This document shows positions 1-7,935 of a DNA stretch of 64,000 nt, in pieces. The position numbers were made by a program, and so were the translations under genes. The stretch lies in contig NZ_SMKT01000023.1 in NCBI RefSeq assembly GCF_004348735.1, positions 1 through 64,000 on the forward strand, read 5' to 3'. Numbering within the stretch: position 1 is the stretch's first letter; every line of letters starts with the position of its first letter. Under the pieces are notes generated by a model. It was not told the DNA's origin. It saw only the letters and a program-made list of their open reading frames with translations, and ran no database searches. The DNA is from Actinomadura sp. KC06 (GTDB lineage: Bacteria > Actinomycetota > Actinomycetes > Streptosporangiales > Streptosporangiaceae).

Positions 1-1389
1 CCGGTGGGTGGGGGCGGTGCGGCGGCCGGACGGGACGAGGAGCGTGGTGGCCACGGCTGCGGTGGAGATCGCGGCGAGCAGGAGGAAGGCGGAGGTGTAG
101 CCGGATTCGCGGGGGAGGCCGGTGGGCTGCGGGGCGGCGGTGACGATGCTGCCCACGATGGCCGTCCCGATCGCGCCGCCGATGGTGCGGACGTTGGCGT
201 TCATGCCGCTGGCGGCGCCGGTCTGGCCGGCGGGGACGCTGGTGACGATCAGGTTGCTCATCGACGACAGGGCCAGGCCGAGGCCCGCGCCGAACAGCGC
301 GGCGGCCGTGGCGATCTGCCATTGCGCGGAGTGGGTGAGGGCGAGCGCGGCGAAGGCCGCCAGGCTGAGCGCCGAGCCGGCGGCCAGCTGGAGTCTGGAG
401 CTGACGACCGGCTCGATGGGACCGCTGACCACCCCGGCCACGAACATGGTGACGAGCATCGGCAGCAGAAGCAGACCCGCCTCGGTGACGGTGGAACCGA
501 ATCCGTAGCCCGCGCCGGCCGGGGTCTGGACGAACTGCGGCAGAAAGGCGAACAGCGCGAACTGGCCCGCGCCGAACAGCAGCGCTACCAGGTTGGTCGT
601 CCAGACCGCGGTCAGCCGCATCATGCGCATGTCGATCAGCGGATGCGCCGACCGTAGCTCCGCGATGATCCATGCGGCCAGGATCGCCGCGGCGGCGATG
701 AGCAGGCCGAGGACGGCGGGTGAGGTCCAGCCCCATTCGGGGCCCTTGCTGACGGCCAGCAGCAGGCCGACCAGCCATGCCGACAGCAGGAGCGCAGCCG
801 ACCAGCTGAAATGAGCGGCCCGCGACGTCGTCGAGGAGGACGGAAGGAGCAGGTACGCGGCCGGCGCGGCCAGCCCGGCGATGATCATCGGGATCCAGAA
901 CAGCCAGGCGTAGCCCAGGGTCTCGACGATCGGGCCGGCGAGCACGATGCCGACACCGCCGCCGGCGGCGATGACGGCGGAGATGCCGCCGACGCCGACG
1001 GCGACGCGCTCGGCCGGGAACCGGTCGCGGATGATCCCGTAGGACAGAGGGAAGACCGCGCCGGCCGCGCCCTGCACGGCGCGGGCGGCGAGCAGGACGC
1101 CGATGTTGGGCGCGAGCGCGGCCAGCAGGCACCCGGCGGCCAGCGCGACCAGGACGGCGACGAGGGCGCGCCGCTTGCCGAAGGCGTCGCCGACCCGGCC
1201 CAGGATCGGTGTGAAGACCGCGGCCGACAGCAGGTTGGCGGTCATCACCCAGGTGACCGTGCTCTGTGACGTGTTCAGCTCTGCCTGGATCGTCGGCAGG
1301 ACCGGAGTGACCAGGGACTGCAGCATCGCGAAGGCGCCGCTGCCCGCGGCCAGGACCAGGAAGGTCGCGCGGGGGCTCGTCGTTCTCAT
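1..1389 (-). CDS. MFS drug-efflux transporter, DHA2/EmrB type (3' end cut by window)
   Basis: The reverse strand is open from an ATG at 1389 to the window edge, giving at least 463 residues with no stop. The protein opens with a first membrane helix followed by VTPVLPTIQAELNT and WVMTANLLSAAVFTPILGRVGD, the helix-1/helix-2 pattern with motif A typical of 14-helix drug:H+ antiporters. Further hydrophobic helices follow throughout. It is probably a proton-driven exporter of a small toxic compound in the cytoplasmic membrane; the substrate cannot be read from sequence. It lies 63 nt downstream of the Dabb gene on the same strand and likely shares its promoter, which faces the TetR gene across a repeat-rich operator. 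Confidence 0.9.
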   Translation of the reverse strand, partial: MRTTSPRATFLVLAAGSGAFAMLQSLVTPVLPTIQAELNTSQSTVTWVMTANLLSAAVFTPILGRVGDAFGKRRALVAVLVALAAGCLLAALAPNIGVLLAARAVQGAAGAVFPLSYGIIRDRFPAERVAVGVGGISAVIAAGGGVGIVLAGPIVETLGYAWLFWIPMIIAGLAAPAAYLLLPSSSTTSRAAHFSWSAALLLSAWLVGLLLAVSKGPEWGWTSPAVLGLLIAAAAILAAWIIAELRSAHPLIDMRMMRLTAVWTTNLVALLFGAGQFALFAFLPQFVQTPAGAGYGFGSTVTEAGLLLLPMLVTMFVAGVVSGPIEPVVSSRLQLAAGSALSLAAFAALALTHSAQWQIATAAALFGAGLGLALSSMSNLIVTSVPAGQTGAASGMNANVRTIGGAIGTAIVGSIVTAAPQPTGLPRESGYTSAFLLLAAISTAAVATTLLVPSGRRTAPTHR

Positions 1390-1452
1390 GGCCGTCCTCG
1401 AGTTCGGGCGCGGTCGAGGGGACGGTGCCGGACCGTCCCCCCGACCGGCGGC

Positions 1453-1875
1453 TCACGTGGTCGTCGAACCTTCGCCGGGGACGCCGCTGCCCTGGTAGGA
1501 GCCGAGGTCCTGGACGAGATCGAGCAGTTCGGGGTGATCGGCGAAGCGGTCGCTGTGCACCTTGGCGATCTTGTCGGCGATCTCGGGGTCGGGATCGTCG
1601 GTCAGGTCCTGGGAGATCATGTTGGCGACCAGCGGCAGGCCGAACGCGTCGATCTCGCGGTGCAGCGGCGCGTACATGTAGGCGCGGTAGGCGTCGACGT
1701 CCTTGAGCGCGTACATGGCGCCGTAGTGGAAGTCGCCGCCGACGTCGCGGCCGACCAGGAAGAACTCGATGACGTCCAGCTCGCGTCCCATCCTGCGCAG
1801 CAGCTCGAGCGCGTGCTCGACCTTGTCGGCGGGGGCGTCGGGCTTCATGGCGATCCGGATCTGGTGATAGATCAT
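1453..1875 (-). CDS. Dabb (stress-responsive A/B barrel) family protein
   Basis: 140 residues beginning MIYHQIRIAMKPDAPADKVEHAL, with HYGAMYALKDVDAYRAYMYAPLHREIDAF in the middle (quoted here only as landmarks HYGAMYALKD and YMYAPLHREI). The small ferredoxin-like fold, with a YxxHP-like segment near residue 70, is typical of Dabb proteins, which form dimeric barrels and include stress proteins and small cyclases or monooxygenase-like enzymes. No catalytic function can be assigned. The start at 1875 is supported by GAGGAG about 8 nt upstream. It is the first gene of a presumed operon with the MFS exporter and is divergent from the TetR gene, so it is probably under that regulator's control. Confidence 0.8.
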   Translation of the reverse strand: MIYHQIRIAMKPDAPADKVEHALELLRRMGRELDVIEFFLVGRDVGGDFHYGAMYALKDVDAYRAYMYAPLHREIDAFGLPLVANMISQDLTDDPDPEIADKIAKVHSDRFADHPELLDLVQDLGSYQGSGVPGEGSTTT

Positions 1876-1897
1876 GGCGGTTCTCCTCAGTGGATAC

Positions 1898-2005
1898 CTT
1901 GATGCGACTCCTAGTTGCGTTAAGAACTATAGGCGACTCTCCGGCTAAACGCAACACCTTGACGCTTTTGCGCGGTTCTTAACGCGCCGCCGGGTTGCGT
2001 CAAGG
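1898..2005. promoter_or_regulatory. Repeat-rich divergent operator between Dabb/MFS and tetR
   Basis: The 155-nt divergent gap holds several copies of a GTTGCGTyAAGr element in both orientations. GTTGCGTTAAGAAC lies at 1914-1927, with its partial inverse GTTCTTAACGC at 1975-1985. CCTTGACGC at 1957-1965 is the exact inverse of GCGTCAAGG at 1997-2005. A further half site AAACGCAAC lies at 1947-1955, and CCTTGATGC at 1898-1906 is a one-mismatch copy of CCTTGACGC. Such an array between a TetR gene and the exporter it faces is most simply the TetR operator. That it represses both directions is inference. Confidence 0.65.
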
Positions 2006-2030
2006 GTCGGCGGGGCTCTAACCTGCCTGG

Positions 2031-2672
2031 ATGCCCGGAGATCCGCTCAACGACGTCCAGCATCTGCATGCCGACGCGGCCAAGACCCGGCCGGGCGGCC
2101 GGACGGCGCGCGTGCGCGAGGCGGTCATCGACGCGACCATCGCCGAACTCGGCGAGGTCGGCTACGCCGCGCTGCGCATCGACGCGGTGGCCGAACGCGC
2201 CGGCGTCAACAAGAGCACCATCTACCGCCGCTGGGGCACCAAGACCGGCCTGGTGTCAACCGCCCTCATCGAGCGCCGCGGCGACCTCGTGCCACCGGCC
2301 GATACCGGCAGCCTGCGCGGAGACCTCATCGAACTGCTCAAGGGGATCAGGGTCGGGCTCCACACCCCCTGGATCGCGGCGCTGGTCCGCGAGACCGGGC
2401 TGCGCACCACCGACAACGCCGACCTGTACGAACTCCTCGACAAGTTCTGGCCGGCGCGCTTCCGGACGTCCGGAGCGATCTTCGAGCGCGCCATCGAGCG
2501 CGGCGAACTGCCCGCCGGCAGCGACCCCGGCTTCCTGCTGGAGATGCTCTCCGGGCCGCTCTACTTCCACCTGCTCATGCTCGGTCGGCCGCTGGACGAC
2601 GAATTCCTCGAAAGAACGGCCGACTTCATCCTCACCGGCGCCCAAGCCCGTAGCTCGCCCAACAGTCCGTAA
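2031..2672 (+). CDS. TetR family transcriptional regulator
   Basis: 213 residues. The N-terminal DNA-binding domain (about residues 25-72) contains IDATIAELGEVGYAALRIDA and the recognition helix region VNKSTIYRRWGTK, the standard TetR helix-turn-helix signature. The C-terminal ligand-binding domain is unremarkable and of usual length. It is transcribed divergently from the Dabb/MFS pair across an array of inverted repeats, the standard arrangement for a local repressor of an efflux gene that is released by the transported compound. The start at 2031 is the first ATG after the operator. Confidence 0.9.
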   Translation: MPGDPLNDVQHLHADAAKTRPGGRTARVREAVIDATIAELGEVGYAALRIDAVAERAGVNKSTIYRRWGTKTGLVSTALIERRGDLVPPADTGSLRGDLIELLKGIRVGLHTPWIAALVRETGLRTTDNADLYELLDKFWPARFRTSGAIFERAIERGELPAGSDPGFLLEMLSGPLYFHLLMLGRPLDDEFLERTADFILTGAQARSSPNSP

Positions 2673-2779
2673 TGAATCCTTGGGGCCTCATGGGTAGTAG
2701 GCCCGCGTCACTCCGCCGTCGGCGGGAACGAAACAGCGGAACACGAACCGGCCGCTCCGCTCGCCGAGAGGATGCTGCG

Positions 2780-3379
2780 ATGGGGATCGTTTCGCCCGGC
2801 TTCCACGGCCGGCGGCGGGACTCCGCCGTCGAACTGCCGCCGGGGCAATACCTGACGGACGACTTCCCGGTCCTGTCCGCGGGCCCGACTCCGCGGATCC
2901 CCGCGGACGAATGGGAGTTCACCGTCACCACGGAATCCGGACGGGAGCACCGCTGGACGTGGCGTGAATTCCTGGACCTGCCGTCCGAGACGCCGCAGGC
3001 GGACATCCACTGCGTCACCAAGTGGTCCAAGCTGGGCACGGAATGGGAGGGCGTGTCGCTGGACGTCCTGCTCGCCGATGTCGAAACCGAAGCCGACTAC
3101 GTGCTCGCACACTCCTACGGCGGCTACACCACCAACCTGCCTCTTGAGGACGTCCTGGACGGGCAGGCGTGGATCGTCCACCGCTATGACGGCGAGGAGC
3201 TGGCACCCGAACACGGCGGCCCGGCGCGGCTGCTGGTGCCGCACCTGTACTTCTGGAAGTCGGCGAAATGGGTACGCGGAATCAAGCTGCTCACTGAGGA
3301 CGAGCCGGGTTTCTGGGAGAGCGCCGGCTACCACGACTACGGGGATCCATGGCGCGAACAGCGGTACCAGGGCGACTAG
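2780..3379 (+). CDS. Sulfite oxidase-like molybdopterin-dependent oxidoreductase
   Basis: 199 residues from the ATG at 2780, preceded by GAGAGG about 8 nt upstream. An in-frame extension to 2672 exists but is Arg-rich and unlike the family. The protein matches the oxidoreductase molybdopterin-binding fold. It contains ADIHCVTKWSKLGTEWEGV, where Cys78 occupies the position of the molybdenum-ligating cysteine of the sulfite oxidase/YedY family, and HLYFWKSAKWVRGI near the C-terminus. No Tat or Sec signal is visible, so it is probably cytoplasmic. It overlaps the next gene, a flavin reductase, by 31 nt, which suggests that reductase supplies its electrons. The substrate is unknown. Confidence 0.88.
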   Translation: MGIVSPGFHGRRRDSAVELPPGQYLTDDFPVLSAGPTPRIPADEWEFTVTTESGREHRWTWREFLDLPSETPQADIHCVTKWSKLGTEWEGVSLDVLLADVETEADYVLAHSYGGYTTNLPLEDVLDGQAWIVHRYDGEELAPEHGGPARLLVPHLYFWKSAKWVRGIKLLTEDEPGFWESAGYHDYGDPWREQRYQGD

Positions 3380-4059
3380 CCTGGCGCGTGGCGCGATTGG
3401 CCGAAGCGCGGCAGGAGACCGAAACGGCCCGCACAATGCTCTTCGACGTGCCGGATTGGCCCGGGCATCTGGCCGGTCAGCACGTCGACGTTCGGCTCAC
3501 GGCCGATGACGGCTACACCGCGCAGCGGAGCTATTCGCTTTCCGCTCCCGACCGGGTGGAACTGGCCGTCCAGCGGATAGCGGACGGCGAGGTGTCCCCC
3601 TATCTGACCGACGTCATCGGCGTCGGCGATCCGGTGGAACTGCGCGGCCCGGTCGGCGGCTGGTTCGTCTGGCGGCCGGGGACGGGACGCGCCGTCCTGC
3701 TCGTCGCGGGCGGTTCCGGAATCGCGCCGCTGATGGCCATGATCCGCGCCCGCCGCCTGTCCGGGGACGGGACGCCGTTCACGCTGCTCTATTCCGTCCG
3801 CACGCCGTCCGAGGTGTATTTCGCCGATGAACTGCGGCGTCCCGACCCCGGCCTGGACGTGACCCACATCTACACCCGCGGCGCCCCGGACGGCTGGCCG
3901 CGCCCGCCCGGACGGCTGACCGCGGCCGACCTCGACCCGGCGGACGCCGACCGCGACTGCTTCGTCTGCGGCCCGACCGGATTCGTGGAGGCGGCCGCCG
4001 ACCTGCTGCTCGCCCACGGCCACGACCCGCGGCGGATCAAGACCGAACGCTTCGGCTGA
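3349..4059 (+). CDS. FAD/NAD(P)-binding ferredoxin reductase-like oxidoreductase
   Basis: 236 residues. The N-terminal FAD-binding barrel has RSYSLSAP (RxYS flavin motif). The C-terminal Rossmann part has LLVAGGSGIAPLMAMIRA and DCFVCGPTGFVEAA, the nucleotide-binding and CGP motifs of the ferredoxin-NADP reductase superfamily. No 2Fe-2S ferredoxin domain follows, so it is a two-domain reductase. The start lies inside the end of the molybdoenzyme gene (31-nt overlap), implying coupled translation, and it most likely passes NAD(P)H electrons to that enzyme. Confidence 0.9.
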   Translation: MARTAVPGRLAWRVARLAEARQETETARTMLFDVPDWPGHLAGQHVDVRLTADDGYTAQRSYSLSAPDRVELAVQRIADGEVSPYLTDVIGVGDPVELRGPVGGWFVWRPGTGRAVLLVAGGSGIAPLMAMIRARRLSGDGTPFTLLYSVRTPSEVYFADELRRPDPGLDVTHIYTRGAPDGWPRPPGRLTAADLDPADADRDCFVCGPTGFVEAAADLLLAHGHDPRRIKTERFG

Positions 4060-4075
4060 GCGGAGGCTGATCGAC

Positions 4076-4411
4076 ATGACCCTGCGCCATCGACATGACC
4101 CCGATGGCCATGTGGACGGCAACGCGCTCGCCGGCCCGCTGAGCGAGCTGTTCGCCGTGGACGTCACCGCGGCCGAGGGCCGCTGCGTCAACTGCGGGCT
4201 CACCGGCGCGATCGCCACGCTGATGGTCTACGACCGCGCGCCGGGGATGGTCGCCCGGTGTCCTGGATGCGACAACGTCGTCCTGCGGCTGATCCGCACT
4301 CCGGACGCGGCCTGGCTCGACCTCACCGGCATGACGTGGCTGCACGTCCGGCTCCCTCTTGCGGGGGAGACGTTTGCCTCTGCGGCGGGAGGTGACGATG
4401 CCGGACGGTGA
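4076..4411 (+). CDS. DUF6510 family zinc-binding protein
   Basis: 111 residues with two CxxC knuckles, Cys37/Cys40 (RCVNCG) and Cys62/Cys65 (RCPGCD), which should hold one zinc ion. The body between and after the knuckles is short and beta-rich. This small family of unknown function is found beside sulfite oxidase-like and ferredoxin reductase-like genes, exactly as here, 16 nt after the reductase. A structural or assembly role for the molybdoenzyme complex is a guess from context. Its stop overlaps the start of the following broken gene. Confidence 0.8.
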   Translation: MTLRHRHDPDGHVDGNALAGPLSELFAVDVTAAEGRCVNCGLTGAIATLMVYDRAPGMVARCPGCDNVVLRLIRTPDAAWLDLTGMTWLHVRLPLAGETFASAAGGDDAGR

Positions 4412-4729
4412 ACAGGATGGTCACCATGATCGCTGCCGCGTCCGCCACCGTCCGGCCTGAATCCACTGCCCCCGCTGTCGCTCCGGTGCCTCGGTGGGCG
4501 CGGCGGGCGGCGCACCTGGCCGCCTTGGTCGCGTTGCCGTCGAGCCTGTGGCGGATCGGTCTGGCGTTGGACGCCCTTGCTGCTGTGGTGGGCCACGCCG
4601 CACGACGACATGACCGACCTCGGGCACACGCTGGTGGGATCGCTGTACCTGCCGCTGGTGGCGTGGGCCCCACTCCTGGCCGCGGTCACTCTGTCCTACC
4701 AGCGCCGCCGACCAAGCCCATCACGCTGA
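4408..4729 (+). pseudogene. Decayed small membrane protein gene (internal deletion and frameshift)
   Basis: The frame starting at the GTG at 4408 reads a plausible N-terminus ending in RWARRAAHLAALVALPSSLW, then turns into Arg/His/Pro-rich sequence after about 4568. From there the +1 frame reads TPLLLWWATPHDDMTDLGH and LVGSLYLPLVAWAPLLAAVT up to a stop at 4727-4729, a convincing last membrane helix. The two halves look like the first and last parts of one multi-helix actinobacterial membrane protein, with the middle deleted and the frame lost. Its 3' end overlaps the convergent response regulator gene by 9 nt. A sequencing error could explain the shift but not the missing middle. Confidence 0.6.
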
Positions 4730-5506
4730 GCGATCAGTGGCGGGGGTGACCAGGCCGGTCTCGTAGGCGAACGTCACCACCTGGGCGCGGCTGGAGAGTT
4801 CGAGCTTGGCCATGGCGCGGTTCAGGTGCGTCTTCACCGTGGCCTCGCTGAGGTGCATGCGGCGGGCGATGTCGGCGTTCGAGCCCCCCTTGCCCACCCG
4901 TTCGATGACCTGCCTCTCGCGAGGGGTGAGCACATCGAGTTCGGGTGGCGGAGGCTGGGCGGCGGTCCGGTCGCCGGTGGAGGAGCCGACGAGGTGGCGG
5001 GTGAAGGCCGGTTCGTAGACGTGGTCCCCGGCCGCGATGCAGTGGAGCGCGGACAGCAGCCGTCGCGGGCCGGCGTCCTTGAGAAGGACGCCGGAGGCCC
5101 GCCCCCGCAGCATGGCGGCGATGCGCGCGTCGTCCTCGGTGGCGGCCAGGAAGACGACGCGCGGCGCGTACGGCGCCGAAAGGAGGTGGTCCACGGCGGA
5201 CGGGCCGTCCAGGCCGGGCAGGTGCAGGTCCATGAGGAGCAGGTCGGGCTTGGTTCGCGCCGCCTGCGCCACCGCCGCGTCGCAGTCGGCCGCTTCCGCC
5301 GCGACCCGCAGGTCCGGGGCCGACCGGATGGCGGCGACGAGCCATGCTCGGACCGAGGGGTGGGCGTCGGCGACGAGGATCCGTGCCTCGCCGGCCGCGA
5401 GCGGGTCGGGCGGCGCGGACGGACGGTGGCGCGCGGTGCAGAGACGCGTTCGTCCGCGTGTGCTGGTCAGGCCGCTCCGGTGCCCCCGAGGAACGGCTGG
5501 TGTCAT
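4721..5506 (-). CDS. NarL/LuxR family response regulator
   Basis: 261 residues. After a basic 40-residue leader, the receiver domain runs from about 42 to 160, with Asp47 (VADAHPS), the phospho-acceptor Asp93 in LLLMDLHLPG and the Lys of LLKDAG. The C-terminal LuxR helix-turn-helix (about 192-250) reads LTPRERQVIERVGKGGSNAD followed by IARRMHLSEATVKTHLNRA. AAAGGGG stands about 9 nt before the ATG at 5506. It is divergent from the histidine kinase gene across a 160-nt gap, so that kinase is the natural candidate partner. The receiver keeps all key acidic residues and should be phosphorylatable. Confidence 0.92.
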   Translation of the reverse strand: MTPAVPRGHRSGLTSTRGRTRLCTARHRPSAPPDPLAAGEARILVADAHPSVRAWLVAAIRSAPDLRVAAEAADCDAAVAQAARTKPDLLLMDLHLPGLDGPSAVDHLLSAPYAPRVVFLAATEDDARIAAMLRGRASGVLLKDAGPRRLLSALHCIAAGDHVYEPAFTRHLVGSSTGDRTAAQPPPPELDVLTPRERQVIERVGKGGSNADIARRMHLSEATVKTHLNRAMAKLELSSRAQVVTFAYETGLVTPATDRSA

Positions 5507-5666
5507 CGGTTTGCCCCTTTCTGTCCCGGCTCGTCCGGACGAGCCCGTATGAACTGAAGTGTGAGGGGCCGGGAGCGTCGTGTCATGACCGACATTCGGG
5601 GGTCATGATCAGCAAAAATCAGGCATACTACGTGTTTTCGGAGAGCGACGGACTGGACACGGGGCG

Positions 5667-6827
5667 ATGGCCTTCCCGCGGCTCAGGGTGCACCGGTCTC
5701 GGGCGGGCCCGGCGGAGCTGGCCGTGCATCTGCCGGTCGGCCGGTTCGTCGTCGCGCTGCGGTGCGGCGGCGTCGCGGTCGCCGGGCTCGCGGCCGCGCT
5801 GAACGACGACCCCGGGGTGTCCCGCGGCTGGCAGGCCGCGGTCTTCGGTGTCCTGGCCGCGTGGGCGGCGTTCTTCTCCCTGGTGGCGCTGCGGCGCGAG
5901 CTGACGTTTCCGCTGGTGGCCGGGGACGCCCTGGTCGTGGGAGCCGCGCTGGCCCTGCAGGACCGGCTGATCTCGCGCGAGGCGGTGCTGGACGAGACCA
6001 CCTGGGGCGTCATGCTGGCCGGGACGGCGCTGTTCGTGGTGCAGACCACGATGCGTCCCGCGGCCGGGGTGCCGCTCGTGGTCCTGATCATCGCCGCCTA
6101 CGTGGCCGGAGCGCCGGCGGTGACCAGCTTCGTCCGGGCGCTGATCGCCGAGGCGCTGGTGATCGGCGCGGTCATGGCGCTGCTGCGGCGCGGCGGGCGG
6201 CGGGCCGACGAGGCCATCCGGGAACGGGACCGGGACCGGCTGCGCGCCATGGTCGAGGCCGCGCGCCGGGCGGACGAGCGGCACCAGCGGGTCCAGCTGC
6301 ACGACTCGGTCTTGGCCGTCCTCACCATGGTCGGCTCGGGCGCCGTGCGGACCGACACTCCCGGGCTGCGGCGGGCCGCCGCGCGGGCGCTGGACGTGCT
6401 GACGGACTCCGCCGGACCTCCTCCCGCCTCCGGACGGGACGTCGACCTGATGGCCGCGCTGGCGGAGCTGGCCGCGACGATGGCGCCGGACCTGGAGGTC
6501 GACCTCGACCTGGACGGCGAGCCCCCCGTCGAGCTTCCCGAGCCGGTCGGCCTCGCCATCGTGGGGGCTGCGAGGGAGGCGCTGCGCAACGTCCGGCGGC
6601 ATGCGAACGTCACCCGCGCGGCGGTGCGCGTGCACCACCGCGACGGGACGGTCTCGGTGGAGATCACCGATCGGGGCGCCGGGTTCGACATGGCGCGGGT
6701 GCCCGGAACCCGGCTGGGGATCCGCCGGTCGATCGTGGAACGCATGGGACTCGTCGGCGGCGCCGCCGAAGTCACCTCGCGGCCGTCGGCGGGGACGAAG
6801 GTCGCATTGCGGTGGCCCGATGGTTGA
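5667..6827 (+). CDS. NarL-family sensor histidine kinase
   Basis: 386 residues. Several hydrophobic helices between about residues 23 and 173 form the membrane sensor, with no large extracellular loop. A coiled-coil linker (about 175-205) leads to the dimerisation box ERHQRVQLHDSVLAVLTMV, where His212 is the likely phosphorylated residue. The HATPase_c domain has the N-box AAREALRNVRRHAN (Glu304, Asn308) and the G1 box DRGAGFD (from Asp335). It is complete and should be active. It overlaps the next gene by 8 nt and is divergent from a response regulator gene. The signal is not predictable. Confidence 0.9.
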   Translation: MAFPRLRVHRSRAGPAELAVHLPVGRFVVALRCGGVAVAGLAAALNDDPGVSRGWQAAVFGVLAAWAAFFSLVALRRELTFPLVAGDALVVGAALALQDRLISREAVLDETTWGVMLAGTALFVVQTTMRPAAGVPLVVLIIAAYVAGAPAVTSFVRALIAEALVIGAVMALLRRGGRRADEAIRERDRDRLRAMVEAARRADERHQRVQLHDSVLAVLTMVGSGAVRTDTPGLRRAAARALDVLTDSAGPPPASGRDVDLMAALAELAATMAPDLEVDLDLDGEPPVELPEPVGLAIVGAAREALRNVRRHANVTRAAVRVHHRDGTVSVEITDRGAGFDMARVPGTRLGIRRSIVERMGLVGGAAEVTSRPSAGTKVALRWPDG

Positions 6828-7935
6828 GTCGCCGGCCGCGTTCGGGGCGGCCCCCTTCGCGGCCCAGTTCAACCGCGCCTACCACGTGGCCGTGGTCGTC
6901 ACGGTCGCGGGCTGGCAGGTCATCGCGGCGGGCACCGCGCTGGTCGCCCACTTCGACCGATTCCGCTCGCCGGGCGCGGCGGTCGCCGTGTGGGCGCTGC
7001 AGCTGCTGCTCATCGCGGCGGGCGGCGTCCTCCTGTTGCGCGGCAGGCGGGACGCCCGGACGGCTTGGCCGCTGGTCGCCGCGGACCTGGCGACCGGGGC
7101 GGCGATGGCGGCGAACTGCCCGGCCGGGCTGCAGCTGAACATCAACTGGGCGTGGACCACGGTCGGGCTGATCGCCGTGCTGCTGCTCCTCCGGCGTCCG
7201 ATCCTCGAGCTGGCGGCGGTGCTCGCGCTCAGCGCGCTCATCGTCCTCACCGCCCTGGTGCTCACCGGCGACGGGGACCGGCACAACGCCGCGGGGTTCG
7301 TGGCGCTGCTGTTCGGGACGGCCAGCGCCCCGTTCGCCATCATGGGCGGGGCGTGGCTCTGCCGGCGGAGCGGCGGCATGATGGCCGAGGCGGCGGCCGA
7401 GCAGTGGGAGATCGCGACCCGCGAGACGGTCATCGCGGAGACCGCGGCGCTGCGCGCCGAGCGGTACCGGGAGGTGCGGGAGCACGTCGAGACGATCCTG
7501 CGGGGGCTGGCCGACGGCACCGCCGATCCGGCCGATCCGGCGCTGTGGCACCGCTGCGCCATCGCCGAGGCCACGCTGCGGCGGCTGCTGAGCGAGCGCG
7601 AGGACGTCCCGTACCCGCTGATGAGCGCCCTGCAGCCCGGCATCGACGCGGCGGTGCGCCGGGGCGTCGTCGTCGACCTCGCGCCGGTGGGCGGGCTGCC
7701 GCGGCTGACCGAGGAGGCCGGGGCCGCGCTGGCGGAGATCCCGCTCGCGGCGCTGGCCTCGGCGCGCCGGTACGCCCGTGTCACCGTGGTGTCCGTCGGA
7801 CGGGGAAGCGTCAGCGTGTCCGTGCTCGCTGACGGCGACCCGGCCCTCCCCGCGAACAAAGCGGACGGCGTCGTCGTCAGCACCGATCGGGACGGGGACA
7901 TGCTCTGGTTGGAGGTGCGATGGGACGGACCGTGA
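6820..7935 (+). CDS. Kinase-like membrane protein lacking histidine kinase motifs
   Basis: 371 residues from the ATG at 6820, which overlaps the kinase stop by 8 nt. Residues 20-185 contain about five to six membrane helices in the same order as in sensor kinases. They are followed by a helical linker (EQWEIATRETVIAETAALRA) where the dimerisation helices would be. No H-box with HD or HE, no N-box and no DxGxG motif can be found; the C-terminal part ends in weakly hydrophobic strands (VTVVSVGRGSVSVSVLADGD). It looks like a degenerate sensor kinase that kept its sensor and lost catalysis. Its stop overlaps the downstream response regulator by 16 nt, so the products probably act together. Confidence 0.65.
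   Translation: MVESPAAFGAAPFAAQFNRAYHVAVVVTVAGWQVIAAGTALVAHFDRFRSPGAAVAVWALQLLLIAAGGVLLLRGRRDARTAWPLVAADLATGAAMAANCPAGLQLNINWAWTTVGLIAVLLLLRRPILELAAVLALSALIVLTALVLTGDGDRHNAAGFVALLFGTASAPFAIMGGAWLCRRSGGMMAEAAAEQWEIATRETVIAETAALRAERYREVREHVETILRGLADGTADPADPALWHRCAIAEATLRRLLSEREDVPYPLMSALQPGIDAAVRRGVVVDLAPVGGLPRLTEEAGAALAEIPLAALASARRYARVTVVSVGRGSVSVSVLADGDPALPANKADGVVVSTDRDGDMLWLEVRWDGP

Noticed and set aside
2672-2779. N-terminal extension of the molybdoenzyme to the ATG at 2672
   Set aside because: The added 36 residues are Arg/Ser-rich and unlike the family, and the ATG at 2780 has a better ribosome site.
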